Position numbers and translations under genes: made by a program. Below are positions 23,387 through 31,873 of a stretch of 64,000 bases of DNA, piece by piece (positions within the stretch are counted from its first letter, which is position 1; every line of letters starts with the position of its first letter). The stretch covers positions 62,001 through 126,000 of the forward strand of contig JAHRFD010000010.1 in assembly GCA_020882975.1 (NCBI GenBank). Reading direction: 5' to 3'. This stretch comes from Microcoleus sp. EPA2 (lineage in GTDB: Bacteria; Cyanobacteriota; Cyanobacteriia; Cyanobacteriales; Microcoleaceae). The notes under the pieces were generated by a model. The model saw only the letters and a list, made by a program, of their open reading frames with translations. It searched no databases and was not told where the DNA came from.

Positions 23387-24073
23387 TCACCCTGGGTTTG
23401 ACCCTTTGTATAACCATCCGTTTTTAGAACAAGAAGCTATTTGTCCTTTGGGTAACATTGTAGATAAACACCAATAATTTTTACCATCAAACACCACCCC
23501 TTTTTTAATATATTGTAACTCAGCGATGGGTTGCCAAGGTCGATCGATGTCCGACTCGTCATAATATCGATAGCGTCCTCCCTTCACTTCTAAACCCTGA
23601 CCTGTACCACCTAGCCAATAACGACCCTGTTCAATTATATTGGATGACGCTCTTTGTGGATTACTATCCGTCTTTTTCTCAATCCACCAATTTCTAACGA
23701 AACGTTTTGTATTTTCCGCTCCCATAGTCGTAGCAACTACCACTAACAGTTCTTGTTTTTTATTAATAAACTCAAACCGACAAGGCCCCTCACCAGTGCC
23801 AGAGCAATCCTTAATCTCTTCATATCCCAAATCAAATAGCTCCTTCACAGAACGATTTCTCAGGTTACGGGGTGTACCCTGTAAGTATGGTTGCCACCCT
23901 TTTTTGATGATGATTTGACGGGCATTTTCGTAGGGCATACCTGTTTTCAGAGCTAGTCCTTCAGGGGAGTTGGCATAATTGTCAACACTGAATTGCTGTG
24001 GTTTTTGGCTAGTTTCTAAAGCTTTCGCAGCAGATGCCGTACAGATTGCTAGTAAGGTTAGTAGTAATACCAT
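23387..24073 (-). CDS. Exported hypothetical protein
   Basis: A ~228-residue protein starting at the ATG at 24073 with a clear signal peptide (MVLLLTLLAICTASAAKALE). A longer frame to 24196 reads through a family-B repeat (translated as CPPPCQGGARGG) and is not used. The mature part has a LKTGMPYENARQIIIKKGWQ segment, typical of a domain found in many exported cyanobacterial proteins with paired cysteines (later CSGTGEGPC and CLSTMLPKGQIASC). A second part, YWLGGTGQGLEVKGGRYRYY, resembles domains in proteins of unknown function. Role unknown. Confidence 0.75.
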   Translation of the reverse strand: MVLLLTLLAICTASAAKALETSQKPQQFSVDNYANSPEGLALKTGMPYENARQIIIKKGWQPYLQGTPRNLRNRSVKELFDLGYEEIKDCSGTGEGPCRFEFINKKQELLVVVATTMGAENTKRFVRNWWIEKKTDSNPQRASSNIIEQGRYWLGGTGQGLEVKGGRYRYYDESDIDRPWQPIAELQYIKKGVVFDGKNYWCLSTMLPKGQIASCSKNGWLYKGSNPG

Positions 24074-24099
24074 TTGTCTAAAATTGTGCAAAATTCTTC

Positions 24100-24136
24100 G
24101 ACCCCCCCTAGCCCCCCCTTGGCAAGGGGGGGGACA
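24100..24136. repeat. Family-B palindromic repeat within a gene's extended frame
   Basis: GACCCCCCCTAGCCCCCCCT followed by TGGCAAGGGGGGGGAC. It lies 27 bases upstream of the start chosen for the 23387-24073 gene. Confidence 0.85.
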
Positions 24137-24258
24137 AGAATACTGTTGCATTCTTTTTTTTAATTGGGATAACATTGCTATACTTTTTTTATTCATATAA
24201 ATTTATCCTACCTAAGTGCTTTGCTGCGATTTAGTAATGCTAAATTATTTGGGAACTG

Positions 24259-24334
24259 ATTACTCCCTCCCCGCGAGTTCGGGGAGGGTTGGGGTGGGGT
24301 AAAAAAATTACAAATCATCGAGATTGCTATAGCA
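24259..24334. repeat. Degenerate foldback repeat related to 32659-32763
   Basis: TGATTACTCCCTCCCCGCGA then GTTCGGGGAGGGTTGGGGTG and GGGTAAAAAAATTAC, ending near GATTGCTATAG. The right terminal repeat is recognisable; the left one has decayed. It lies just past the stop of the 24342 gene. Confidence 0.75.
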
Positions 24335-24341
24335 CCGTATT

Positions 24342-24821
24342 TCATATTCCACAATTAGAAATATACATATAGTATCGAATTGCAGACCATTCACTGATGC
24401 TGATTTTATCGTCTTTGGGAATTGGCTGTCCAGTCCGTTGAGGATGGCGACTATAAAAAATTGTATCTGCAAGTAAATCGTAGGTTTGTTCGTAGGTTTG
24501 GCCGTTAATTGTGGTGAATTCCCATCCAGTCTCTCCTGGTGTCACTCCAGTGCAGACTTCTTGTACCGATTTGACTCGCGGATCGATCGCCTCGCGTAAT
24601 TTTTGCCATTGACGGATATATTCGCGATCGCCCGTTTGCAGTTTCCGATTGTTTAACTGAGGATTAACCTTGTAGAATAGGAAATCTGTTAGTCGATCGA
24701 CTGCTTGCTCTCGCGATTCAGCTTTGGCTAAATTGGGGCTGATGAGGAGAAGGGCGATCGCCAGAGCACAAACCATGGAAAATCTGGACACAAGTTTAAT
24801 CGACAGCAACTTGATTAGCAT
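24342..24821 (-). CDS. Exported hypothetical protein, paralogue of the gene at 22867
   Basis: A 159-residue protein with a signal peptide (MLIKLLSIKLVSRFSMVCAL, then LLLISPNLAKAES). It is clearly related to the 22867 product: shared AVDRLTDFLFYKVNPQL, a REYIRQWQKLREAID stretch and LLADTIFYSRHP. It has a single cysteine pair (VCTGVTPG and the final CGI). The paralogues differ by roughly half their positions, so the duplication is not recent. No family name is known to me. It probably functions in the periplasm or envelope. Confidence 0.8.
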   Translation of the reverse strand: MLIKLLSIKLVSRFSMVCALAIALLLISPNLAKAESREQAVDRLTDFLFYKVNPQLNNRKLQTGDREYIRQWQKLREAIDPRVKSVQEVCTGVTPGETGWEFTTINGQTYEQTYDLLADTIFYSRHPQRTGQPIPKDDKISISEWSAIRYYMYISNCGI

Positions 24822-24896
24822 AGTGATTTGGCATTCATTCCTAAATCTATCCCAACCATCTTAACCAGCACTTACGAAAGAGTTATAGCATGGGCC

Positions 24897-24956
24897 AGGG
24901 CGGGTTTACGAGATAGTTAGTTTTCCACAGAGATGGCTGGTAAAACCCGCCCCTAC
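24897..24956. repeat. Family-A hairpin repeat, 24.9-kb copy
   Basis: AGGGCGGGTTTACGAGATAG then TTTTCCACAGAGATGGCTGG and TAAAACCCGCCCCTACC. It lies between an exported protein gene and an IS110 relic. Confidence 0.85.
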
Positions 24957-25028
24957 CACTAAAATCAGACAATAACAAAATTTCTTAATTTCCACCGCCG
25001 TTTCAAATGTAGATACTGTCTTGATCTG

Positions 25029-25571
25029 TCAAGGGGTAGCAGTCAAATAATTAGGATCGAAAGGCTTTTGGGACTTTAAAATCCCAAAAGCCAAATGCAC
25101 CAACTTCCTCATCAGCGCACCAATTACCTGCATTTTGACCTTTCCACGTCCCAATAATCGGTCACTCATAGCTTTCAGCAAAGGATTGTGACGCATCGCC
25201 ACCACAGCAGGCAAATACAACGCTTTTCGCAGTCGGACATTGCCGGTACAAGACAAACGAGTTTTGCCTTTAACTGAAGTCCCAGAACTCCGTTCACAGG
25301 GTGTTAAGCCTGCATAAGCTGCTAATTGACGGGCATTATCGTAATCAGAAACATCACCAATTTCAGCTAATAATATAGAAGCTGTTAAATCGCCAAGGCC
25401 CGGAGCTGTTACAGAACCATTTGTACGAAACTTTCCTTGTTTCTTTAGATTCGCTTTGCTTAGAGGTACGATCGACTCGTTGTCGGCTCGATCGCCTGAT
25501 TGTCGGCTCGATCGCCTGATTGTCGGTATGATTAAATCTATGACGTGGCGATCGACTCTTTTAAGATACAA
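25029..25571 (-). pseudogene. C-terminal fragment of an IS110-family transposase
   Basis: The region of about 25030-25450 encodes the second half of an IS110-type transposase (transposase IS116/110/902 domain): GLGDLTASILLAEIGD, AAYAGLTPCERSSGT and RLRKALYLPAVVAMRHNP, then a normal end (FDPNYLTATP). The N-terminal DEDD catalytic half is absent; the upstream part of the frame (MYLKRVDRHVIDLIIPTIRR) is unrelated and overlaps HIP1-rich DNA. It is a dead fragment of an insertion sequence. No terminal repeats were found; IS110 elements often lack them. Confidence 0.9.
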
Positions 25572-25632
25572 GGGGCGGGTTCACCAACCATAATTGCCAA
25601 AAACCAACAATCTCATAAACCCGCCCCCGCCC
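25571..25632. repeat. Family-A hairpin repeat, inverted copy
   Basis: AGGGGCGGGTTCACCAACCA then TAATTGCCAAAAACCAACAA and TCTCATAAACCCGCCCCC, the reverse orientation of the copies near 4.9-5.1 kb. Confidence 0.9.
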
Positions 25633-25781
25633 CATGCCCCATGCCCTAATTCCTAATGGCAATAAAAAAGCCAGGGATGGATATCCCCAGCTCGAAACAT
25701 AACAGATTAAGTTTTGAGAATTCGTGGGTCGCTCTTTTCAGAATCCTACTCAGAATCCTACCGTGCCCACTCCTAGCCCAA

Positions 25782-27761
25782 TTAAATCAGGGTAATATCC
25801 GAAGCCGATAGACCCGGTTTGTTGTTCAGGATGGCCAGCGTCACCCCTGGGTTAGCACCAGCAGTACCATCAGGGTCATATCCTAGTCGTCCGTCTTCAG
25901 CTTGATAGAAGAGGAATCCTTGATTGGTAGCAGCCCCTGCTGGACCAAAACTGCTACTGTAAGCCCCAGTCTCAAGCACCAACAAAGACCCAGAAGAAAG
26001 TCGATTGGTGTCAGGAAATGGGTTCAAGGCGCTGAAGCCTGTCTGCTGGAACACCAACTTGTCTTGACCGGACACAAAGTCACCAATTTGGTCTGGGTTG
26101 CTACCGGTAGGTAGGAAGTTGGGTGCGCCACCAATAGGGACACCCTCGCCGAAGTTGTTGTAGTAGAAGCTGTCATTACCAGTTCCACCAATCAGGGTGT
26201 CAGCACCAGGCCCGCCACCGAGAGAGTCGTCGCCATCGCCTCCGAGCAAATAGTCGTTACCAAAGCCGCCAAGCAACACGTCGTTGCCACCACCGGCATT
26301 CAAGGTATCGTCTCCATCAATTCCTGGGGTGATTAGATTGGCTGGGCCGCCGAACAGGGTGTCATTCCCACTACCGGTAGTAATGACATCAGTACCATTG
26401 GCACCAAAGATGAGGTTGCTACCCTGGTTGTCGGTAATCCTGTTGACAGTTGTACGACCGGTAAAGTTAACACTGCTGGCGTAGGAGATGAAGTCGTTGC
26501 CGGCAGAGTCACCGACCAGAGTATCGCTGGCGTTGCCAAAAATCACCGTATCATTCCCCGCGCCGCCGTTCATGACGTGGGTGGTGGTGAAACTCGTACT
26601 GACATTAGTATTGCCAATTAACAGATCGTTGCCGATGCCGCCGTCAAGAGTAATCCTTCCATTGACATTGGAAAGAGAGGCATTGATCGTATCGTCGCCG
26701 TCTGCACCGGAGGCATTAGTAAAGATACCGCTCAAGCTGTCGCTACCGTCGCCGCCAATCATGGTATCAGTGGAGAAAGCAGCGACGATCGTGTCATTGC
26801 CAGTCCCGCCATCAAGGAAGTTCCGACCGGCAAAGCCTGGAAGGGAACTCTGGGCACCACCGCTCGAAAGTGCTGTCACCGTCGCAGACACGATGAAGTC
26901 GTCGCCTGCACCTCCGATGGCGGTATCCTGGGTAGAAAAAACCCTAATCGTGTCATTGCCATCGCCGGCATCTAATAAGTTTCTGCCACCGCCAAATTCG
27001 CCGATCGAACCTTGTAGAGAATCATTTCCAGCACCACCTAGCAAGGTAGTTCTCTCAATGCCAATAGTAATGAAGCCGGAAGCAAATGGGCTTGTTTGGG
27101 TAGTATTGGCAACGAATAAAGTATCCTGGTCCTCACCGCCCTCTAGGTAGCTGCTGCTGCCAGCACCGCGCAGAGTGTCATTGCCTTTACCGCCGAAAAG
27201 GCTGTCTCTGATGTTGATACCTGCAACCAAGTCGTCACCAGAGTCGCCCCGCAAGAAGTTGCTTCCTTCATTGCCAGCGAAACCAACGCCCGATAAGGGA
27301 AGACCCAGGTTGTTGCCTCCGCCGGCGATGAAGAAGCCAACGGCGTCATTGCCCTTGCCACCGTAGATGGTGTCTCTTCTCTGGGCCCCTCCCAGGATCG
27401 TATCTGAACCCTGATTACCATATATGACGTTAGCTTCGACAGTACCTTGGAGGAAGTCGTCTCCTTCACCGCCCTGCATCGTAGCGCGGGCTTCAGCGAT
27501 TATGGTGTCCGAGCCTCCGTCGCCAAACAGCAAGGCGGGAGTACGCTGAGATCTAATAGAGTCTTCGTCGGCGCCGCCGTAGATAGTATCGTTCGGGCCC
27601 ACGGAAATCAGAGTATCATTATCGCCTTGGCCAAATATTAAGCTGCCGCCCAGGGTAGAAGTTCTGACGAAATCAGCCCCACCTCCGGCGAAGATTGTAT
27701 CCGGTCCCAGTCCCGGAAGGTTTAAATCTATTACATTAGTATCGTCATTTAGCGTTGTCAT
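25782..27761 (-). CDS. RTX-type calcium-binding repeat protein
   Basis: A 659-residue protein made largely of glycine/aspartate-rich nonapeptide (GGxGxDxUx) repeats, e.g. GGAGNDSLQG, GGDGSDSLSG, GGTGNDSFYY. These bind Ca2+ and fold as a parallel beta-roll outside the cell. The repeat block runs to ~535; then comes the C-terminal region with IGDFVSGQDKLVFQ, typical of the last part of hemolysin-type proteins and of the type I secretion signal. It has no N-terminal signal peptide, as expected for type I export. A strong GAGGAG lies 9 bases before the ATG. Secretion machinery is not nearby. Its function is unknown. Confidence 0.92.
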   Translation of the reverse strand: MTTLNDDTNVIDLNLPGLGPDTIFAGGGADFVRTSTLGGSLIFGQGDNDTLISVGPNDTIYGGADEDSIRSQRTPALLFGDGGSDTIIAEARATMQGGEGDDFLQGTVEANVIYGNQGSDTILGGAQRRDTIYGGKGNDAVGFFIAGGGNNLGLPLSGVGFAGNEGSNFLRGDSGDDLVAGINIRDSLFGGKGNDTLRGAGSSSYLEGGEDQDTLFVANTTQTSPFASGFITIGIERTTLLGGAGNDSLQGSIGEFGGGRNLLDAGDGNDTIRVFSTQDTAIGGAGDDFIVSATVTALSSGGAQSSLPGFAGRNFLDGGTGNDTIVAAFSTDTMIGGDGSDSLSGIFTNASGADGDDTINASLSNVNGRITLDGGIGNDLLIGNTNVSTSFTTTHVMNGGAGNDTVIFGNASDTLVGDSAGNDFISYASSVNFTGRTTVNRITDNQGSNLIFGANGTDVITTGSGNDTLFGGPANLITPGIDGDDTLNAGGGNDVLLGGFGNDYLLGGDGDDSLGGGPGADTLIGGTGNDSFYYNNFGEGVPIGGAPNFLPTGSNPDQIGDFVSGQDKLVFQQTGFSALNPFPDTNRLSSGSLLVLETGAYSSSFGPAGAATNQGFLFYQAEDGRLGYDPDGTAGANPGVTLAILNNKPGLSASDITLI

Positions 27762-28119
27762 TACAGATTCACTCCTCTACTTAATTTGTCATCGCTGTTG
27801 CGACTACAGAGACTGCCTAGAACACCGAATGTTTGGATGCCGTTGTAGTTTAACTTGTTTGCTCGTCGCAAGTCTAGTCTAGTTGTGTTAACTCTGTCTA
27901 GACTTTCTAGACTGGCTATTTTTTCGTTGTAAGCTTTTATTTTCAATTTCTTCACCTTTTTAATGATCCTAATTGGACGCTCGGAGGTGCTTACGCTCTC
28001 GAAGACGCGGTTGATATTCTGAATGTTCCATGCTGGATCAGCGAGCTGGGATCGCGTCTAAACAGGGAAATTTCAAATTACAGCAGATTGCCGGTTTATG
28101 AGGTACTATCAATATCCCC
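27762..28119. other. Intergenic region upstream of the RTX gene
   Basis: It holds the RTX gene's leader and ribosome site, with no other gene supported. A 64-codon frame (27761-27955, minus) ends in a TAATG overlap with the RTX start, but its composition gives no support for coding; it might be a leader peptide. Confidence 0.5.
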
Positions 28120-28592
28120 GTAGGGACACTCCAAGAGCCCATAGGTGTCAACAACCAGGTCAAACCCAGCCAGAGACTGCTGGAAAGACCATTAAATCTA
28201 GATCCCCCCTAGCCCCCCTTAAGAAGGGGGGGACAGGAGTCTTTTCTCTCGTCCCCCTTCTTAAGGGGGGGACAGGAGCAGGGCTGTTTCATTCTCTTGT
28301 AGGGGCGGTGCCAAGAGTGCCCGCCCAGAGGTCTGAAACACATACAAAATCGTGGACGAAGAGGGTAGGCACGGGGGCACTACCCCTACAAAATGATGAT
28401 TTGTCTGAGAATGAAACAGCCCTGGGGACAGGAGTCTTTTCAAAGTCCCCCTTCTTAAGGGGGGGACAGGAGTCCGATCAAAGTCCCCCTTCTTAAGGGG
28501 GATTTAGGGGGATCTAGACTCTGGTAAAACCGAGAGATACCAATAGTTTCAGGCTTAAGTTGACACGCTTTGGGTTCTGGGAGTGTCCCTAC
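28120..28592. mobile_element. MITE-like element carrying other repeats
   Basis: The ends are GTAGGGACACTCCAAGAGCC at the left (28120, with CATAGGTGTCAAC) and its inverse CTTAAGTTGACACGCTTTGG...GAGTGTCCCTAC at the right (to 28592). The terminal core is shared with 6071-6311, but the outermost ~18 bases differ, as if from a different subfamily. The 473-bp interior contains family-B repeats (28201, 28252, 28447, 28482) and a nested foldback (28279-28424). No gene is inside. Confidence 0.7.
28279..28424. repeat. 146-bp foldback with exact 18-bp ends, nested in the MITE
   Basis: It begins CAGGGCTGTTTCATTCTC and ends with the exact reverse complement GAGAATGAAACAGCCCTG. The next bases also pair (TTGTAGGGG and CCCCTACAA). 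A related 67-bp copy lies within the large kinase gene at 40809-40875. Confidence 0.85.
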
Positions 28593-28649
28593 AAGAGCTA
28601 TGTACCTGAAAAGTGCTGTAAGAATCAAAAAAGGGTTCCGATCTAGGCA

Positions 28650-29789
28650 TTAAAAGTCTACGCCGCGCTTGAGTTCTACCCCCCGATCGCCGTAGTGTTT
28701 GTGACAGTATACCTCTGAATGTACACTTGCCAAATCAAAATAAGCGTGGGGTTTATGACAGCGGCCGGTGATAATGATTTCTGTATCGCGGGGCTTGCGT
28801 AGCAAGGCTTCCACGATCGGCTCTACCGGCAGCAATTCTAAGTCTACTGTGGGATTGAGTTCATCGAGAATTATTGTTTTATACCAACCGCTGGCGATCG
28901 CCGCTTTGGCTATTTCCCAACCCCGTTCAGCTTCCGTGCAGTCCAACTCTTGCTGTTGCCCGCGCCAAACTATAGCATCCCGCCCGCACCGCTGGTGATC
29001 CACTAGCTGCGGGTAACTTTGGCGCAAAGCTGCTATTGCCGCGTCTTCCGTATAACCGGTACCTCCTTTAAGCCACTGCACGATTAACACCCGGTGAGAT
29101 TGGTCTAAACTAATACCTCTGCCGATCGCCTGCAAAGCTTTGCCCAGAGCACTGGTAGACTTTCCTTTCCCCGCACCTGTGTATATTTCAATACCAGAAA
29201 TATTGTGTTCGGCTGCTGCGGGGTGGTGGTGGGGCTTCATTTCTGAATGCAAGTCAGCAATATCGAGCAAAGCTTGGGGGGTAGCCCTCCCTGTGGCGAT
29301 TACTTCTAGATATTCTGGTTTGTGTTTGAGGGTTTGGACTACTTCATCTACTGGGAGCAAACCTAGGTCCAAAACGGGGTTTAATTCGTCTAGTACCACT
29401 ACAGAATATAGCTCTGAGGCGATCGCCCCTTTGGCGATATCCCAACCCCGCTGGGCTTCGGTGCGATCGAACCTGGTGATAGCTTCTGGCCCAAAATATT
29501 CAGCCCTGCCCGTCCGAACTTGGTCGATTAAGTGGGGAAATGCCCGCTGCAAGGCTTCTATGGCCCCGTCTTCGTCGTAGGAGCGGCCAGGTCCCTTGAG
29601 AAAGCGCAGCAGTAAGACTCGCGTGGGGGAGTCTGAATTGATACCCAGCCCGATCGAGCGCAAAACTACCCCTAAAGCAGCCTGAGACTTGCCCTTGCTA
29701 GCGCCATCATAGACGTGAATCTGACCGGCCGCGCGTTCCGATCGGGATGATGCTGTCCGAATACCAATGCCATTCCTTACCATAATCAA
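28650..29789 (-). CDS. Tandem two-domain corrinoid adenosyltransferase-like protein
   Basis: A 379-residue protein with two tandem copies of the CobA/CobO-type ATP:cob(I)yrinic acid adenosyltransferase fold. Each copy has a P-loop (GASKGKSQAALG, residues ~30-41; GAGKGKSTSALG, ~208-219), a second block (YSVVVLDELNPVLDLGLL; YKTIILDELNPTVDLELL) and an ATGRA/IITGR-type end. The RVLLLRFLKG and RVLIVQWLKGG strands correspond. Single-domain CobO (~200 residues) transfers adenosyl from ATP to reduced cobalt in B12 synthesis or salvage; the tandem form is probably a cyanobacterial variant. The first P-loop has lost a Gly (SKGKS) but keeps Lys. Substrate specificity is not certain. Confidence 0.8.
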   Translation of the reverse strand: MIMVRNGIGIRTASSRSERAAGQIHVYDGASKGKSQAALGVVLRSIGLGINSDSPTRVLLLRFLKGPGRSYDEDGAIEALQRAFPHLIDQVRTGRAEYFGPEAITRFDRTEAQRGWDIAKGAIASELYSVVVLDELNPVLDLGLLPVDEVVQTLKHKPEYLEVIATGRATPQALLDIADLHSEMKPHHHPAAAEHNISGIEIYTGAGKGKSTSALGKALQAIGRGISLDQSHRVLIVQWLKGGTGYTEDAAIAALRQSYPQLVDHQRCGRDAIVWRGQQQELDCTEAERGWEIAKAAIASGWYKTIILDELNPTVDLELLPVEPIVEALLRKPRDTEIIITGRCHKPHAYFDLASVHSEVYCHKHYGDRGVELKRGVDF

Positions 29790-30035
29790 TTATTTTAGTC
29801 TGTCTTGGGGTCGGTAGCTGAGGAAATTTAATGTTTTAATGTTTCCATCCTGTTAATGGATCTCGACATATTATACTATAAACAAGCTGATAATCTGCTA
29901 CCATGCCATGTCCGACAGATTGGGGAAAATGTCCAGGCTGAAAATATCAAGAGGGCAAATTAGCTCGATCGTTGTCGTCCTGTTTGTACCCGGTGGCGGA
30001 ATAGATTCTACCCAGCCGTTATAGTTGTAAACTTT

Positions 30036-30554
30036 ATGATTGCCAGTGTTTTTCCATTTCCGACTGTTTTGCTGCAAATTTTAATTTTGTTTGTGGCGAT
30101 CGCGATCGAATCGTGGTTCCTACAAAAACTACTTAAACTAGGCCCCAAAACCAGCGTTCAATATACAACCATCCTCAATTTATCTTGCGCCTGTCTAGGT
30201 TGGTTTCTTTTCTTCGGCCTTGAAAGTGTACTGCCAAAAGACCTGCGAGAACAGCTAATAGATTACATGATATTAGGAGGAGGTCGCGATATTTACCCAG
30301 CCATAACTCTGATTGCTGTATTACTTTTAGCCATCACTTTTTTTGCCAAGTGGGAAGGATTAGAATTCCTCCAAAATTTGGTAGCTGGTACTAAAAGAAC
30401 TTCCAAACCTCAGTTCACAGGCCCGCCCACCCTCACCAAGCGTCCTCCCCAAAAAACTTTCCAAGTAACCACTGTTTTTGGTGCAATGTTAATAGCCCAT
30501 ACAGTTAGCAATTGTGTGATTCTAACCTTGTTATTTCTGCAAGCATCTAATTAA
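30036..30554 (+). CDS. fraC: Filament integrity protein FraC
   Basis: A 172-residue protein with three to four hydrophobic segments (roughly 7-28, 44-65, 80-105, 145-168) and the LQKLLKLGPKTSVQYTTILN segment near the N-terminus. With the next two genes it matches the fraC-fraD-fraE order. In Anabaena these membrane proteins are needed for filament integrity and are associated with septal junctions and cell-cell transfer. Size, gene order and topology fit; the sequence itself was recognised by pattern. A role in cell-cell contact fits a filamentous organism. No promoter was assigned. Confidence 0.85.
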   Translation: MIASVFPFPTVLLQILILFVAIAIESWFLQKLLKLGPKTSVQYTTILNLSCACLGWFLFFGLESVLPKDLREQLIDYMILGGGRDIYPAITLIAVLLLAITFFAKWEGLEFLQNLVAGTKRTSKPQFTGPPTLTKRPPQKTFQVTTVFGAMLIAHTVSNCVILTLLFLQASN

Positions 30555-30751
30555 AAAAAAATCGAGCTGTTTTCTTAGGGATTAAGCTTAATCCCCGAAA
30601 GTATGACCTAGGGTTAGGGTGCATCTGTGATTGGCAAATATATTGGTATAGGCTATACCATGACCGCTGTAAATCTCTGGTTATCACTAACAAATTGTCT
30701 TCGGTCATGGGAAAGCCCTTACAAAATCGGGATTCTCCCTAGGGTTCTATC

Positions 30752-30793
30752 TTCCATCTTCCTTCTTCCATCTTCCTTCTTCCATCTTCCTTC
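30752..30793. repeat. Three tandem copies of a 14-bp unit before fraD
   Basis: TTCCATCTTCCTTC is repeated three times exactly and ends 3 bases before the first ATG of fraD. The same motif forms a shorter run at ~17590-17620 before the M50 gene. Confidence 0.95.
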
Positions 30794-30796
30794 TAT

Positions 30797-31795
30797 ATGA
30801 TGAAGCAATTTCTAGATATCACCCAGCAACTGACGAAGCTGACAAACAACCTTTTGGAAGTCAATAAAAAAGTCCAAAAGCAGCTACTTCCGCCTAAAGT
30901 AGTCCACTGGAAAACACCTTTACTGATTAGCATATTGTTGGCATTACTGTCCGTGGCAGCCATCACAGACGGGCCAACCAGAACAACCATTGCTGATTTG
31001 AGTTGGTTATCTTTTATAATCTCAATGGGTCTGTTGACCAGTCAGCCACCTTTTGTGATTTACGGAGTGAGTATTAGCCCGTGGGTGACAAGTGTCTTGG
31101 TGGGCCTGTGGCTATTAGTCAGATTGCCGCCAGATAATCGCCCCATAGCATGGATAGCAGGACCGCTGATCGCAGTAGTAGTTCTAGCGGCCATAGAAAT
31201 TTGGAATAGTGAATCCAAATGGGACAAAATTAAGTCGCTAATTCAACCGGAATTTTTAATTTTGACGCTGATCCATGTGATGATTTCTTGTTGGTTTGGC
31301 TTCCACTTTTTGATTCAAGGTTGGCTGCAAGATTATCCAAGTGTTTTGTCACAAAACTTAAAAGAAAGTCATTATTTGGTGACATTTCAAGGCCCAACAA
31401 TTAATCGTTCTAGAGGTGTAATTATCCTCAATGAAATGGAAAAATATCTCAAAAATCAAGCAGCAACTAAACCTTGGCCGCAGATAGAACAAATGCTGAT
31501 AGATATTGACAACGAGCGATTTTTCCTCAAAAATGAAGCGTTGAAAAAAATTCAAATAGTTCCAGAAGATGGGAGTTGGGATGTGAAAACTTCCATCGTC
31601 CAAGGAGAGTCTCGTTATCAGTTAGAGATGCAAGCTACTTGGCTGGGGCTGGTTTTTAGACCGGAAATATATTCCTTTACGCAGTCTTGCGAAGTGATAA
31701 ATATTGGCAATGCTGCGACGGTAGACTGTGGGGCTATCAAACGCTCTAAGCCGGGGCTAAAAAAGAATGGAAGTGGAGGAGATAGTCAAGTTTGA
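30797..31795 (+). CDS. fraD: Filament integrity protein FraD
   Basis: A 332-residue protein: a short coiled N-terminal region (QQLTKLTNNLLEVNKKVQKQ), then about five transmembrane segments (~38-170), then a large extracytoplasmic part from ~180. That part contains GWLQDYPSVLSQNLKESHY, a coiled region and RLVI-type strands (SRYQLEMQATWLGLVFRP). This is the FraD layout. FraD is a septal-junction protein with FraC and SepJ in filamentous cyanobacteria. Two adjacent ATGs (30797, 30800) follow the 14-bp repeat directly, and no Shine-Dalgarno is seen. It is followed by fraE. Confidence 0.85.
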   Translation: MMKQFLDITQQLTKLTNNLLEVNKKVQKQLLPPKVVHWKTPLLISILLALLSVAAITDGPTRTTIADLSWLSFIISMGLLTSQPPFVIYGVSISPWVTSVLVGLWLLVRLPPDNRPIAWIAGPLIAVVVLAAIEIWNSESKWDKIKSLIQPEFLILTLIHVMISCWFGFHFLIQGWLQDYPSVLSQNLKESHYLVTFQGPTINRSRGVIILNEMEKYLKNQAATKPWPQIEQMLIDIDNERFFLKNEALKKIQIVPEDGSWDVKTSIVQGESRYQLEMQATWLGLVFRPEIYSFTQSCEVINIGNAATVDCGAIKRSKPGLKKNGSGGDSQV

Positions 31796-31815
31796 GGTGG
31801 CTGCTAAATACGAAT

Positions 31816-31845
31816 AACCCTGACTCTCCAGAAGTTGTCGGGGTT
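31816..31845. repeat. Hairpin repeat between fraD and fraE
   Basis: AACCCTGACTCTCCAGAAGT then TGTCGGGGTT. A similar unit lies before larE at 33749-33776. Both resemble a dispersed cyanobacterial hairpin (ACCCTGACTTCT...GAAGTCGGGGTT). Confidence 0.7.
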
Positions 31846-31873
31846 CTCAAACCAATTACCAATTAGCTAGTAA

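Noticed and set aside
26488..27150. A 220-codon plus-strand frame opposite the RTX repeats
   Set aside because: It arises from the biased codon use of GGxGxD repeats; its composition is Pro/Ser/Leu-rich without domains.
27761..27955. A 64-codon frame overlapping the RTX start by TAATG
   Set aside because: There is no conserved motif and no clear ribosome site; kept only as a possible leader.
29790..30035. Cobalamin riboswitch upstream of the adenosyltransferase-like gene
   Set aside because: No B12-box-like conserved sequence or clear multi-stem structure could be seen in the 246 bases upstream.
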